This document shows positions 55,262 through 64,000 of a DNA stretch of 64,000 nucleotides, piece by piece. Origin of the DNA: Alteromonas marina. Its GTDB lineage: Bacteria; Pseudomonadota; Gammaproteobacteria; Enterobacterales; Alteromonadaceae. The first letter of the stretch is position 1. Each line of letters opens with the position of its first letter. The stretch is from assembly GCF_000808575.1 (NCBI RefSeq), contig NZ_JWLW01000066.1, forward strand, positions 427,247-491,246. The letters are read 5' to 3'. The notes beneath the pieces are model-generated. The model searched no databases. It was given only the letters and a program-made list of their open reading frames with translations, and was not told where the DNA came from. The translations under genes were made by a program, and so were the position numbers.

Positions 55262-55842
55262 GCATTGTACTACCACTGGACGAAGAGCAAAGAGATGCCC
55301 TTCAAGAACTGCTAAACATTTCAATGGGGCAAGCTGCAAACTCACTTGCTCAACTAATTGAAACCAAAATCGATATTTCAATACCTAAAATTTCAGCCGT
55401 CACCCCCACTCAGCTTTACAGCCTTCTGTTTGAAACTGAAGACGCTTTCTATACTCGTCAGTCTTTTTTGGGCGATGTGCATGGTGAAGTTATGTCTGTG
55501 CTATCTCAAGCTGGGTTGAGTGAGGTCGCTACGTTAATGGATTACGACGAACCATTGAGCAAGGAAGACATTCAAGAAATTATTTTAGAGCTTTGCAATA
55601 TCTTAGCGGGCGCATGTTTAGCGGGTCTTTCCGACCAGTTGGAACTTACCACTAATTTGAATATGCCCACGTTATTCTTGCCCGATAAAGCAAACTTCGA
55701 TGAGTTGCAATGGCAGCACAGCTTAGTGATGGAAGTGCAGTTTATTATAGCGATCTCGTCGTTTAGCATGCGCGTTGTTTTTTGCTTAGACGATGAATCT
55801 CTTGCACGCATGAAAGACACATTGGATGAGTTACTCGCATAA
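55258..55842 (+). CDS. CheC-like CheY-phosphatase
   Basis: The 194-residue protein contains two CheC active-site helices: LQELLNISMGQAANSLAQL (residues about 13-31) and ILELCNILAGACLAGL (about 107-122), each with the E-x2-N pair that attacks phospho-CheY. It is likely to dephosphorylate the CheY-like protein encoded just upstream, making a compact on/off switch. Length and fold match CheC/CheX proteins. Confidence 0.85.
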   Translation: MSIVLPLDEEQRDALQELLNISMGQAANSLAQLIETKIDISIPKISAVTPTQLYSLLFETEDAFYTRQSFLGDVHGEVMSVLSQAGLSEVATLMDYDEPLSKEDIQEIILELCNILAGACLAGLSDQLELTTNLNMPTLFLPDKANFDELQWQHSLVMEVQFIIAISSFSMRVVFCLDDESLARMKDTLDELLA

Positions 55843-57170
55843 TGTTTGAACAGCTGGTAGGTAAATTACCTGTCGGAATTGGTATCGTCGATGAGAGCTT
55901 TAAGGTTGTTTACCTTAACGACTTCTTTTTAGATCGACTTCCTCACAATATGCGCGACTGCTATAAAGAAACGCCAGTCGTTGAGTTATTTCAAGGACAA
56001 GGTAAGTTTCTTAAACGCAGACTAAAATCAGTTTTTGTACTACAGCATCCTAGCTTTAGCTATTGGGAACAACGCCCCCACATCTTTCCGTTTAAGAGTT
56101 CTCGCCCTATAACGGGTGAAGAAACCCAGATGTACCAGAATATGGAAATCTTGCCCATTAAAGACAAAAAAACAGGGCAAAAATTGGCGTGTATTTTTCT
56201 GCAAGATGTGACCGCCCAAGCCAGCTATTTCAGAGCGCAGCAAAAACTTTCCGAAGCGCTGAAAAAAGAACACGAAGCGCAAAGAAAGCTTATTCGCAAG
56301 CTAGATACTGCGCAAAGCCAGCTTATCCAAGCTGAGAAAATGGCCTCTACCGGGCAGCTAGCGGCAGGTATCGCCCACGAAATTAATAACCCTATTGGTT
56401 TTGTGAGCGCTAACCTCAATACACTTGGGCAATACGCAACTCACCTTATTGCGATTTGTGATGGCGTTCAGGGGCAAATCGAACACTTCACCGACGAACT
56501 TAAAGAGCAGGTCGACGCACTGTTTGAGTCTAATCACTACGACTTGTTAAAAGACGATATTACTGAGCTAATTGCCGAGTCTACAGACGGTCTTACCCGC
56601 GTAAAAGACATCGTTGAAAACCTTAAAAACTTTTCGTTGGAGACTACCGAAGGCGTGCAAATAGTAGATATCTGCGCCGTGTGTCACCAGCTGATCACGC
56701 TTATTTCTGCCCAGTACAGCACGCCCCAATATAAATTTGAATGCGAGTACGAAAAAGTGGAAGTAATGGGGAACCCTGGTCCGCTGAAGCAGGCGCTAAT
56801 GAATGTCATGATAAATGCTGCGCAGGCTATAGAAGGTAAGGGCTTCATCAAGCTTACAGTTATTGAGTCCCCTAAGACAGTGACCATCAAAATTCTGGAC
56901 TCGGGTTGCGGTATTCCTACAAAACATTTAAAGCGCGTTTTTGAACCCTTCTTTACTACAAAGCCCGAAGGGCAAGGCCAAGGGCTGGGCCTTTCTGTGG
57001 CTTACACCGCCATTGAACAACATCAAGGTAAAATATCTATTAGCAGCAAGGAGGCAAAAGGAACCGTGGTAGAGATCACCATTCCGAAACAGCCTGCGGC
57101 ACAGCCCCCGTCCAGTGAAGATAATGAAGAGAATAAAGAAAACGAAGCGGAAAACTCTCAAACGGCCTAG
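55842..57170 (+). CDS. Soluble PAS sensor histidine kinase
   Basis: The 442-residue protein has an N-terminal PAS domain (residues 1-130), a coiled coil (about 130-170), a HisKA domain (His near 182 in AGIAHEINNPIGFVSANLN) and an HATPase domain (LMNVMINAAQAIEG, DSGCGIPTKH, FTTKPEGQGQGLGLSV). The C-terminus is Glu/Asn-rich. No membrane segment is present. Its start overlaps the CheC stop by one base (TAATG). Kinase, receiver and phosphatase form a self-contained signalling module. Confidence 0.88.
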   Translation: MFEQLVGKLPVGIGIVDESFKVVYLNDFFLDRLPHNMRDCYKETPVVELFQGQGKFLKRRLKSVFVLQHPSFSYWEQRPHIFPFKSSRPITGEETQMYQNMEILPIKDKKTGQKLACIFLQDVTAQASYFRAQQKLSEALKKEHEAQRKLIRKLDTAQSQLIQAEKMASTGQLAAGIAHEINNPIGFVSANLNTLGQYATHLIAICDGVQGQIEHFTDELKEQVDALFESNHYDLLKDDITELIAESTDGLTRVKDIVENLKNFSLETTEGVQIVDICAVCHQLITLISAQYSTPQYKFECEYEKVEVMGNPGPLKQALMNVMINAAQAIEGKGFIKLTVIESPKTVTIKILDSGCGIPTKHLKRVFEPFFTTKPEGQGQGLGLSVAYTAIEQHQGKISISSKEAKGTVVEITIPKQPAAQPPSSEDNEENKENEAENSQTA

Positions 57171-57239
57171 AAAACAGATAGCCCAGTACAGAGTAAGACG
57201 TTGTTAATACTCACTCTGTTTGTATGTCCTCTGACTGAA

Positions 57240-58271
57240 CTAACAAGCAAGCTTTTTTACTTCACAGGCTTTAAATGTATACACACCCTTGCTGTTTAAC
57301 GTCCGCGAAATGGCTCCTTCATTAAGCAAGTAATTAAGGTGAGACAAACACTCTGCTACTGCAAACACCATGTTGCGACTAGAGAGCTTGCGCTTAAACA
57401 TAACCGGTAATAGCTCTACGACCGTTTGAGGTTGCTCACAAGCATTTAACAGTGCTTTTAGGTGCTCGTGATGATGAGCAATAAGCGAATCTACTCGCTC
57501 ATGCAGGCCGATAAAGGGTAGCTTGTGAGCAGGTAATACTGTCGCATCTTTGGGCAAATTCTTGAATTGCGGCAGCGTAGAAAGGTAGTCGTCTAAGGTG
57601 TTGGCATCAGGCTCTGTTGAGTAGGCGCCAATGTTTGGCGTGATAATCGGCAAAATATGATCGCCTGATATGAGAATATTTTTTTGCTTATTGTAAAGGC
57701 ACGCATGCTCAGGAGAGTGGCCGCGGCCAATGATGATCTGCCATTCGTTACCGCCAAGCGACAGCGTCATACCATGTTTTAGACGTGTGTAGCTAATAGG
57801 TAGTGGTGAAACGACGCTGCTGTAGCCGTTGCCTTCACCAGAAGTAAGCTTTGCGATCATGGATTCGTCTAAACCTGCTCGCTGGTAATATTGCACATCC
57901 CGGTCATTCGTTGCGCCATTTCTTCCTGCCGCAAACGCTCGGGCAGTAAAGTACTCAGTTTGTGACATATAAAAGGGGACGTTATACGTGTCGGCTATCC
58001 AGCCCGCTAACCCTACATGATCAGGATGTAAGTGAGTAACGATGACACCAACTATTGGCCCGTCTAATTGCTTGAATATACGCTCCCACAGCGTTTTGGT
58101 GGTGGACGTTCCTATGCCAGTATCAATGACCACCCAACCGCCTTCACCGCGGATCAGGTACAAATTTATGTGGTCAAGTTCAAATGGAAGCGGCATTGTT
58201 AGCCAAAGAACACCATCGGCCACTTCTATTAGCTCGCCCGGCTCTACCTGTTTATCGAATAGATATTCCAT
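57240..58271 (-). CDS. Metallo-beta-lactamase-fold hydrolase
   Basis: The 343-residue protein has the metal motif THLHPDHVGLAGW (HxHxDH) near residue 85, HSPEH, the bridging Asp in LISGDHILP and LPAHK near the C-terminal third. A winged-helix-like tail follows (residues about 265-343). This layout fits glyoxalase II-like or beta-lactamase-2 type hydrolases acting on thioesters or esters. I chose the ATG at 58271, with GGTGAGG upstream; one nine codons earlier is possible. Substrate unknown. Confidence 0.82.
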   Translation of the reverse strand: MEYLFDKQVEPGELIEVADGVLWLTMPLPFELDHINLYLIRGEGGWVVIDTGIGTSTTKTLWERIFKQLDGPIVGVIVTHLHPDHVGLAGWIADTYNVPFYMSQTEYFTARAFAAGRNGATNDRDVQYYQRAGLDESMIAKLTSGEGNGYSSVVSPLPISYTRLKHGMTLSLGGNEWQIIIGRGHSPEHACLYNKQKNILISGDHILPIITPNIGAYSTEPDANTLDDYLSTLPQFKNLPKDATVLPAHKLPFIGLHERVDSLIAHHHEHLKALLNACEQPQTVVELLPVMFKRKLSSRNMVFAVAECLSHLNYLLNEGAISRTLNSKGVYTFKACEVKKLAC

Positions 58272-58572
58272 ATCGCCCTCACCTTTTCTATCGTGCATGG
58301 TCTAACGTGCACAAAGACTGTACGTTTTCGTTTTAACTCGCGCTGCTTACAAAAACAAACATATCTGTCGAATAGAGATCTATAGGAGTAGGTGATAACA
58401 AACGTTATACTAAGCCTACTGCCGTTTCTCGTGCACAGTGGTAGCGCATTTTTATTGCACTTTTGCGCCAGTTATTGAACAGATAATGGTAATGCGAGTT
58501 TATAAAACGTACACGCCCATGAGGCTATTTAAAGAAATTAACGTCAACAAAGCCGGTTAGTAAATCAGATTC
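58272..58572. other. Divergent gap, hydrolase to polB
   Basis: This 301-base gap must hold both promoters. I looked for a LexA box (CTGT-N8-ACAG) before polB, as in E. coli, and did not find a convincing one. No small gene is evident. Confidence 0.4.
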
Positions 58573-60942
58573 ATGTCAGCCTCAACAATACAACAAGGGT
58601 TCATACTCAATAAAAGTACGTTTACCCGGCGAGGCAAAGTGTATGTTGAACTATGGGTTAAAACGCCCAGTAGCACCGCTAGGTTAATTTCTTCACCCCA
58701 ATACCCCACTTGCTTTGTATCTGTAGATCACGCCAATGATTTACGCAATATCGCCGAGCGTATTTCAGCAAAGATCAGTATTTCAGATGACGGGTTTCAC
58801 ACGCTGGAACAAGTTCCTGTTGCGACGGTAAAAACCGCAACCGAATCCCACATGCATCAGCTTCGCCAGCATGCACAGGAAAGCAGCATTGTATTGTACG
58901 AAGCGGATATTCGCGTTGCTGATCGCTACTTAATGGAGCGCTTTGTGTATGGCGCGGTGGAATTCCTGGCCCCGCAAGATTTCGACGATACGTCACAGAC
59001 CGTTATAGAAAATGCGCAAATCAGACCCTGTCAATTCAGAACCACATTTACATCACTTAGCATAGACATCGAATGCAATGAGAATGAAGAACTCTTTAGC
59101 ATTGCGTTAGCCGGTGAAGGACTCAACGTTGTGCTGCTTCTATGCCCGCCACATTTTGTTGGGCAAACATTGCAGGGACAAAAAGACAGCGCGTACGAGC
59201 TCGTTACCGTTGAATCAGAAAAAGCATTGCTTGAAGCATTTTTTTCATATCTTACATCCTACGACCCAGATGTCATTTTAGGCTGGAATGTTAAACAGTT
59301 CGATATGGCGGTACTTGAACGCCGCGCTAGGGCTAACTCGCTAAAGTATGCAATCGGCCGCCACAGCCGAGAGGCTTCTGTAAGACAGTGGGAGGATCAA
59401 ACCCTCGTTGATGTGCCAGGACGATGCGTCATTGATGGTATCGAAGCGCTAAAAACAATGACTTATCAATTCGAGTCGTTCTCGCTCGACCACGTTTCTG
59501 AAGAACTGCTTGGAGAAAATAAGCTTATTCAAGCCGCCGACAAGCTTGAAGCGATAAAACGTCTTTATCATAGCGACCCTGTTGCACTCGCTAACTATAA
59601 CTTTAAAGACACGGAGCTGGTCAACCGCATTCAGGATAAGACTCAATTTATCGATTTTCTGGCGCTGCGCAGTATTCTTACCGGCCTAGATATGAGTCGC
59701 CCCGGAGGCTCAGTGGCCGCGTTTTTAAATGTGTACTTGCCTAAGCTTCACCGCAAGTCTTATGTCGCGGGGGTAAGACCTGAAAATGGAGGCTTGGCTA
59801 GTCCTGGTGGTTATGTCATGCGTTCCCAGCCAGGTTTATACAAGGACGTTTTAGTCCTCGATTTTAAGAGCCTGTATCCTTCCATAATTCGTACATTTAA
59901 AATCGATCCGTTGGGACTTGCAGAAGGGCTTAAATCTCCAGACACGGCGATAGAAGGGTTTAAAGGCGCAGTATTTAGTCGTGAGTCTCATTTTCTGCCT
60001 TCCATCATTGAAAACCTATGGCTTCAGCGCGACGAAGCCAAAAAACAGAAAGACGCACCGCGCTCTCAGGCCATCAAAATATTAATGAACTCCTTCTATG
60101 GTGTGCTTGGTAGTGGCGGTTGCCCTTTCTACGATCCTCGCCTGGCTAGCTCAATCACATTAAGGGGTCACGAGATTATGCAAACCACTGCGGGTTGGAT
60201 TGAAGAACTAGGCTATACGGTTATTTACGGCGATACCGACTCAACATTTGTTCATGTAGAAGGGAATGATGCACTGGGTACGCCCCCAGAGACTGGACTT
60301 GAGCTCGCTAGCATTATTAATCGAAAGTGGACAGAGTTACTAAAAAGTGAGTTCGACATTGAATGCCACTTAGAAATTGAGTTTGAGTCTCACTTTTCTA
60401 CGTTTTTTATGCCGACGATCCGAGGCTCTTCCGAAGGCAGCAAAAAACGTTACGCTGGAATGAAGGGCGGTGAACTTGTCTTTAAAGGCTTAGAAAATGT
60501 CCGCTCTGATTGGACGGTACTAGCTAAAACCTTCCAGTACGAGCTGTACAATAAAGTGTTTACTGGACAGCCTGTTGAAGACTACATAAATAGCACGATA
60601 GCAGCGATAAAATCCGGTGAAATGGACCACGCTTTGGTCTATAAAAAGCGGCTGCGAAAGCCTTTGTCGTCGTATACAAAGTCGCTGCCTCCCCACGTAA
60701 AGGCTGCGCGATTAGCGGACGAATACTATAAAGAACAGGGGTTGCCACTTCGCTATCAGTTTAATACGACCATTGCCTATGTCATTACAGTACAGGGCCC
60801 TCAAACCGTAGAAACCGCCACGGCCCCCCTTCAATATGATCACTATATTGAAAAACAAATCCAACCCATTGCCGATAGCATCTTGCCTCTTATTGGCTTG
60901 CATTTCGAGACAATAGCAAACGATCAACTCTCACTGTTTTAA
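58573..60942 (+). CDS. polB: DNA polymerase II (family B)
   Basis: The 789-residue protein is the length of E. coli Pol II (783). It has the 3'-5' exonuclease motifs (SLSIDIECNE, NVKQFDMAVLE, NYNFKDTEL) and the polymerase motifs DFKSLYPSI (A), KILMNSFYG (B) and YGDTDSTFV (C). It carries out repair and translesion or restart synthesis after DNA damage. Monocistronic. Confidence 0.95.
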   Translation: MSASTIQQGFILNKSTFTRRGKVYVELWVKTPSSTARLISSPQYPTCFVSVDHANDLRNIAERISAKISISDDGFHTLEQVPVATVKTATESHMHQLRQHAQESSIVLYEADIRVADRYLMERFVYGAVEFLAPQDFDDTSQTVIENAQIRPCQFRTTFTSLSIDIECNENEELFSIALAGEGLNVVLLLCPPHFVGQTLQGQKDSAYELVTVESEKALLEAFFSYLTSYDPDVILGWNVKQFDMAVLERRARANSLKYAIGRHSREASVRQWEDQTLVDVPGRCVIDGIEALKTMTYQFESFSLDHVSEELLGENKLIQAADKLEAIKRLYHSDPVALANYNFKDTELVNRIQDKTQFIDFLALRSILTGLDMSRPGGSVAAFLNVYLPKLHRKSYVAGVRPENGGLASPGGYVMRSQPGLYKDVLVLDFKSLYPSIIRTFKIDPLGLAEGLKSPDTAIEGFKGAVFSRESHFLPSIIENLWLQRDEAKKQKDAPRSQAIKILMNSFYGVLGSGGCPFYDPRLASSITLRGHEIMQTTAGWIEELGYTVIYGDTDSTFVHVEGNDALGTPPETGLELASIINRKWTELLKSEFDIECHLEIEFESHFSTFFMPTIRGSSEGSKKRYAGMKGGELVFKGLENVRSDWTVLAKTFQYELYNKVFTGQPVEDYINSTIAAIKSGEMDHALVYKKRLRKPLSSYTKSLPPHVKAARLADEYYKEQGLPLRYQFNTTIAYVITVQGPQTVETATAPLQYDHYIEKQIQPIADSILPLIGLHFETIANDQLSLF

Positions 60943-61243
60943 TCTCATTAATGGGCTTCTATCTAATCTGAGATCAGCTTAAGTTTGACGTATGAAGATC
61001 TTGCAAACACTGCGACGATTTAACATAGCAATAACATTGAAATCCTCGCCTTAGATTTTTATTACCTCACTAAATCAGTTAGTTATGCAGTTGGCACATT
61101 CAATGAATAATGAATTACGTAAGTCATTAGCGGTGTCAGATTGAAACTTACTTCCAACCTGCACCTATGTTGAGGTCTGTGGACCTAGTGGTTAGGGCAA
61201 CTGAACGCCCGAGTTCACTGTAAAAGCCAGAAGGAATTTGATT
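60943..61243. other. Intergenic gap, polB to EF-hand gene
   Basis: This 301-base gap contains a short hairpin AGGTC-TGTG-GACCT near 61163 and no gene I can support. The region resembles no tRNA on inspection. Confidence 0.4.
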
Positions 61244-61822
61244 ATGAAGATCACAAAACTAAGTATGATTACCAGTGCTGTTATTGCTGCAACACTATCT
61301 GCTTCAGCAGTAGCAGGCCACCACGAAGAGAAGATCTCGATGGGATTTAACGCAATGGATAAGGATGGAAACGGCTATATCGTCGGTTCGGAGTCTTCTG
61401 GCGTTATTGACAGCAAGCTTCTCGCAAAAATGGATACCGATGGTGACAGCATGATTAGCCGTGTTGAATTCAACAAGTTTGTTGATGAAAAACCATCAAT
61501 GTTTAGCGACGACATCATTACTCAGGTGAAAACTGAAGGCACCAATGACGCTTTGCTCTCGGAAAAGGGCAATCCTGAATTATTCTCTAAAGCTGACGGT
61601 GAAATGATTTCTGAGAAGAATAAGGAGCTTCGTACTGAAATGTCAGCCACAGCCGACAATAAGTTTACTGAAATCGATGTAGACAGCGACGGTAAGCTTA
61701 CAGCCGAGGAGTTAAAAGTTGCGCATGTCGAAGGTGACTTTGAGATGATGGATGAAAATGGCGATTCTTACGTTACCCGTATGGAATATCGTGCCTACTT
61801 CGAAGGTATTGAGTCTGAATAG
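61244..61822 (+). CDS. Exported EF-hand calcium-binding protein
   Basis: The 192-residue protein has a signal peptide (cleavage after AVA near residue 24) and four EF-hand loops: 39-50 (DKDGNGYIVGSE), 64-75 (DTDGDSMISRVE), 145-156 (DVDSDGKLTAEE) and 170-181 (DENGDSYVTRME). Loops 1 and 3 are canonical, while 2 and 4 have Ser instead of Gly at position 6. None has the position-2 Pro of lanmodulin. It is preceded by an AAGGA ribosome binding site. Probably a periplasmic calcium-binding or buffer protein; partner unknown. Confidence 0.88.
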   Translation: MKITKLSMITSAVIAATLSASAVAGHHEEKISMGFNAMDKDGNGYIVGSESSGVIDSKLLAKMDTDGDSMISRVEFNKFVDEKPSMFSDDIITQVKTEGTNDALLSEKGNPELFSKADGEMISEKNKELRTEMSATADNKFTEIDVDSDGKLTAEELKVAHVEGDFEMMDENGDSYVTRMEYRAYFEGIESE

Positions 61823-62190
61823 ACGCTCACCTCTCGTAAAGTAAAAATTTTTAAGAAGCCTCCTTCGTCGGAGGCTTTTTTGTTTCATTAAAGTCGAGAA
61901 AATTTTCTTTAGACATCAGATACATGGTCACTTTTGGTTATTACTCTCCTTTCAGCGTGTACGACGAGTCACACAAATTCATCGTTGAATAACGCTATAT
62001 ACGACTAACATCTTGTCGACAAAATCCGTTTGCAACAATATTGTTAATAAAGATTGAATTATTTGTTTTATTCGTTGCGTATTCAGCATTTACTGCAATT
62101 GTTGCCATTGGTTATTTGGAACCAAAAGCCGAAACAGCCAACTCTATTATTTATATATAAATCAGATGCGTACGCGCATGGAGGCAAGAT
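61823..62190. other. Intergenic gap with terminator before the acyl-CoA synthetase
   Basis: This 368-base gap begins with the EF-hand gene terminator (61856-61882) and otherwise shows AT-rich sequence with no gene. The synthetase promoter should lie in its second half. Confidence 0.4.
61856..61882 (+). terminator. Terminator after the EF-hand gene
   Basis: AAGCCTCC / GGAGGCTT is a perfect 8-bp stem with a six-base loop followed by T residues, 34 bases after the stop codon. Confidence 0.9.
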
Positions 62191-63930
62191 ATGATGGAAT
62201 CAAAATTTACACCGAACTCACTACTCCCTCTTCAGAAAAGTGAGTTTACTGGCTCTGATGACGCTGAGCTGACGTCGCTCACTATCGGTCAGTATTTCAA
62301 AAATGTTGTCGACAATTATGGCGATAACCCAGCGATTATTGTAAAACATCAAGACGTTAGCTGGACCTATCAGCAGTATTGGTATGAAGTAGAACGTGTT
62401 GCTTGCGGCTTACTTGCAAACGGTGTAGAACCTGGCGACCGTGTGGGTATATGGTCTCCGAACAATATCGAATGGTCGATCGTACAGATGGCCACTGCGC
62501 GAATCGGGGCGATCATGGTATGCCTGAACCCTGCTTATCGTCCTGATGAATTAGCGTTTGCCATTAATAACGTTGCCGTAAAATACTTAGTCATGGCGCA
62601 GTCATTCAAGCAGTCAAATTACGTCGCCATGTTGAAAGAGCTTGCGCCAGAAATCGACAGCCAAGATAAGAACACACCAAAGCGTCTTCTAACGCTTTCT
62701 AAGTTGCCTTCACTTAAACATGTATACACTATTGGCGATAAGCCTGTAGAAGGATTACAGGCTTTTTCTGCATTGCAAATAGAACCAACGGAAGCGCTCA
62801 AGTCTCAGTTGGAGGCCGTTGAATCGAACCTTAGCGCGAATGATAACATCAATATTCAGTTTACCTCTGGCACCACGGGAAACCCGAAAGGCGCAACGTT
62901 AACGCACCGAAACATTCTAAATAATGGGTTATTAGTATCACAAGCAATGAGGTTCACACACAAAGACAAACTTTGTATTCCCGTACCGCTTTATCACTGC
63001 TTTGGAATGGTATTGGGCAACTTAGTTTGCTTAGCATCAGCTGCATGCGCAGTATTCCCCGGGGAGTCATTCGACCCTGAGACAACACTCCGTACAGTAG
63101 AAGAAGAAAAGTGCACGGGATTACATGGCGTACCAACCATGTTTATTGCCGAGCTCGAACTTCCTAACTTCAGAGACTTTGATTTATCAACGTTAAGAAC
63201 CGGCGTCATGGCGGGTAGTACCTGCCCTGAGGAGCTAATGCGAAAGGTCCATAGTGAATTTCATATGACAGAAGTCGTCATAGGTTATGGTCAGACAGAG
63301 TGTAGCCCTATCAATCATATTACTGACATTGACTCGCCATTTGAAAAGCAGGTCAAAACTGTTGGACGCGCTATGCCCCATACAGAAGTGAAGATCATAG
63401 ATCCCCAAGGCAATACGGTGCCTATTGGAGAACCGGGCGAAATCTGCGCGAGAGGCTACTGTGTAATGAAAGGTTATTGGGGTGATGAGGTTAAGACAAA
63501 AGCCACCATAGACGATGAAGGTTGGCTCCATTCTGGCGATCTTGGAGAAATGGATGAAGAAGGCTACGTCACAATAGTTGGTAGAATAAAGGACATGATT
63601 ATTCGCGGCGGCGAGAACATTTATCCACGAGAAATTGAAGAAGTCTTGTATCAACATGCGGATGTGTCAGACGCCGCTGTCTTTGGTATTCCTGACAACA
63701 AATATGGCGAGCAAGTATGCCTATGGATTAAGGCAAAGGAAAATCGACATATAGACGAAGATCAGATACGCGACTACCTGAAATCCAAACTAGCCTACTT
63801 TAAAGTACCCAAATACATCAGCGTAGTTAAAGAGTACCCCATGACGGTAACAGGGAAGCTTCAGAAGTTTAAAATGCGCGAATACATGATAGAAACACTG
63901 AAGAAGCAAGCTCTACAAACCGAAGCATAA
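62191..63930 (+). CDS. AMP-binding acyl-CoA synthetase
   Basis: The 579-residue protein has the adenylate-forming motifs FTSGTTGNPKGATLTH (P-loop), YGQTECSP, DEEGYVTIVGRIKDMIIRGG and the catalytic Lys in VTGKLQKFKMRE. It resembles the fatty-acyl or short/medium-chain acyl-CoA synthetases of the AMP-binding family (FadD3/FCS-like). It activates a carboxylic acid with ATP and CoA. The start follows GGAGG; a second ATG one codon later is equivalent. The gene ends just before the hairpin at 63938. Confidence 0.92.
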   Translation: MMESKFTPNSLLPLQKSEFTGSDDAELTSLTIGQYFKNVVDNYGDNPAIIVKHQDVSWTYQQYWYEVERVACGLLANGVEPGDRVGIWSPNNIEWSIVQMATARIGAIMVCLNPAYRPDELAFAINNVAVKYLVMAQSFKQSNYVAMLKELAPEIDSQDKNTPKRLLTLSKLPSLKHVYTIGDKPVEGLQAFSALQIEPTEALKSQLEAVESNLSANDNINIQFTSGTTGNPKGATLTHRNILNNGLLVSQAMRFTHKDKLCIPVPLYHCFGMVLGNLVCLASAACAVFPGESFDPETTLRTVEEEKCTGLHGVPTMFIAELELPNFRDFDLSTLRTGVMAGSTCPEELMRKVHSEFHMTEVVIGYGQTECSPINHITDIDSPFEKQVKTVGRAMPHTEVKIIDPQGNTVPIGEPGEICARGYCVMKGYWGDEVKTKATIDDEGWLHSGDLGEMDEEGYVTIVGRIKDMIIRGGENIYPREIEEVLYQHADVSDAAVFGIPDNKYGEQVCLWIKAKENRHIDEDQIRDYLKSKLAYFKVPKYISVVKEYPMTVTGKLQKFKMREYMIETLKKQALQTEA

Positions 63931-63937
63931 TCCCAGC

Positions 63938-63985
63938 AAATAGTGGGGTCAGAGTCGTGACTCTGACCCCACTATTTTTTTTTCT
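63938..63985. terminator. Near-perfect 19-bp-stem hairpin at the right edge
   Basis: AAATAGTGGGGTCAGAGTC (63938-63956) and its exact complement (63959-63977) flank a two-base loop, then a long T-run follows. It is an effective terminator for the synthetase gene. The GTGGGGTCAGAGTC arm is very like a hairpin found repeatedly between genes in gammaproteobacteria, so it may be a dispersed repeat. Confidence 0.85.
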
Positions 63986-64000
63986 TCCAAACGCAAAAAA

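Noticed and set aside
58272..58572. LexA box before polB
   Set aside because: No CTGT-N8-ACAG arrangement found on either strand.
61244..61822. Lanmodulin
   Set aside because: Four EF-hands and export fit, but no loop has Pro at position 2, the protein is longer, and loop spacing differs.
1..64000. tRNA, rRNA, CRISPR array, prophage or complete IS
   Set aside because: None recognised on reading; the only mobile-like sequence is the 270-bp element at 31384 and short repeats.

Overview
The window looks like chromosomal DNA of a marine gammaproteobacterium, most likely Alteromonas or a close relative. This rests on the gene content (large TonB-dependent receptors, many PAS/two-component/chemotaxis genes), the style of the predicted proteins and the moderate G+C; no rRNA or tRNA gene is present to confirm it. 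I see no prophage, CRISPR array or complete insertion sequence.

Region 1 (1-21064) is a PQQ / alcohol-oxidation island. On the + strand lie pqqA (23 codons), pqqB, pqqC, pqqD and pqqE, an M16-type peptidase in the pqqF position, a TonB-dependent receptor with a very Asp-rich segment, an outer-membrane porin, an exported SHOCT-type protein and an AgmR/ErbR-like response regulator. On the - strand lies a probable operon of four genes: ExaC-like aldehyde dehydrogenase, NosR/NirI-like flavo-iron-sulfur membrane protein, FIST sensor protein and PAS hybrid kinase. It is followed upstream by a HisKA_3 kinase / LuxR-type regulator pair. The set resembles the exa/erb/erc (P. aeruginosa) and ped (P. 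putida) loci for PQQ-dependent ethanol oxidation, but the quinoprotein alcohol dehydrogenase gene is not in the window. A 16-bp palindrome (consensus about TCCYMC-N4-GGAGGA) lies upstream of pqqA, the TonB receptor, the aldehyde dehydrogenase and the kinase/regulator pair. Before pqqA and the receptor it sits at identical spacing to a -10-like hexamer. It is a good candidate operator for the island.

Region 2 (21139-31653) holds a soluble PAS chemoreceptor, a LysR regulator divergent from mmsA-mmsB (valine catabolism), D-lactate dehydrogenase dld, a second LuxR-type regulator/MASE1-type kinase pair, and a thioredoxin-like lipoprotein whose stop codon lies in the end of a 270-bp MITE-like element.

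Region 3 (31654-48416) holds RhlE helicase, a GGDEF-EAL protein facing a small periplasmic-binding-like protein plus a porin, an MscS channel, an exported KatG, a small beta-barrel protein, a four-PAS chemoreceptor, and a phospholipase D/VTT-membrane fusion overlapping an endonuclease/exonuclease/phosphatase-family gene.

Region 4 (48460-64000) holds a LysR regulator divergent from a TonB receptor, TauE/SafE-type exporter and Tat-signal aminotransferase; a CheY-CheC-kinase operon; an MBL-fold hydrolase; DNA polymerase II; an exported EF-hand protein; and an acyl-CoA synthetase followed by a near-perfect 19-bp-stem hairpin at the right edge.
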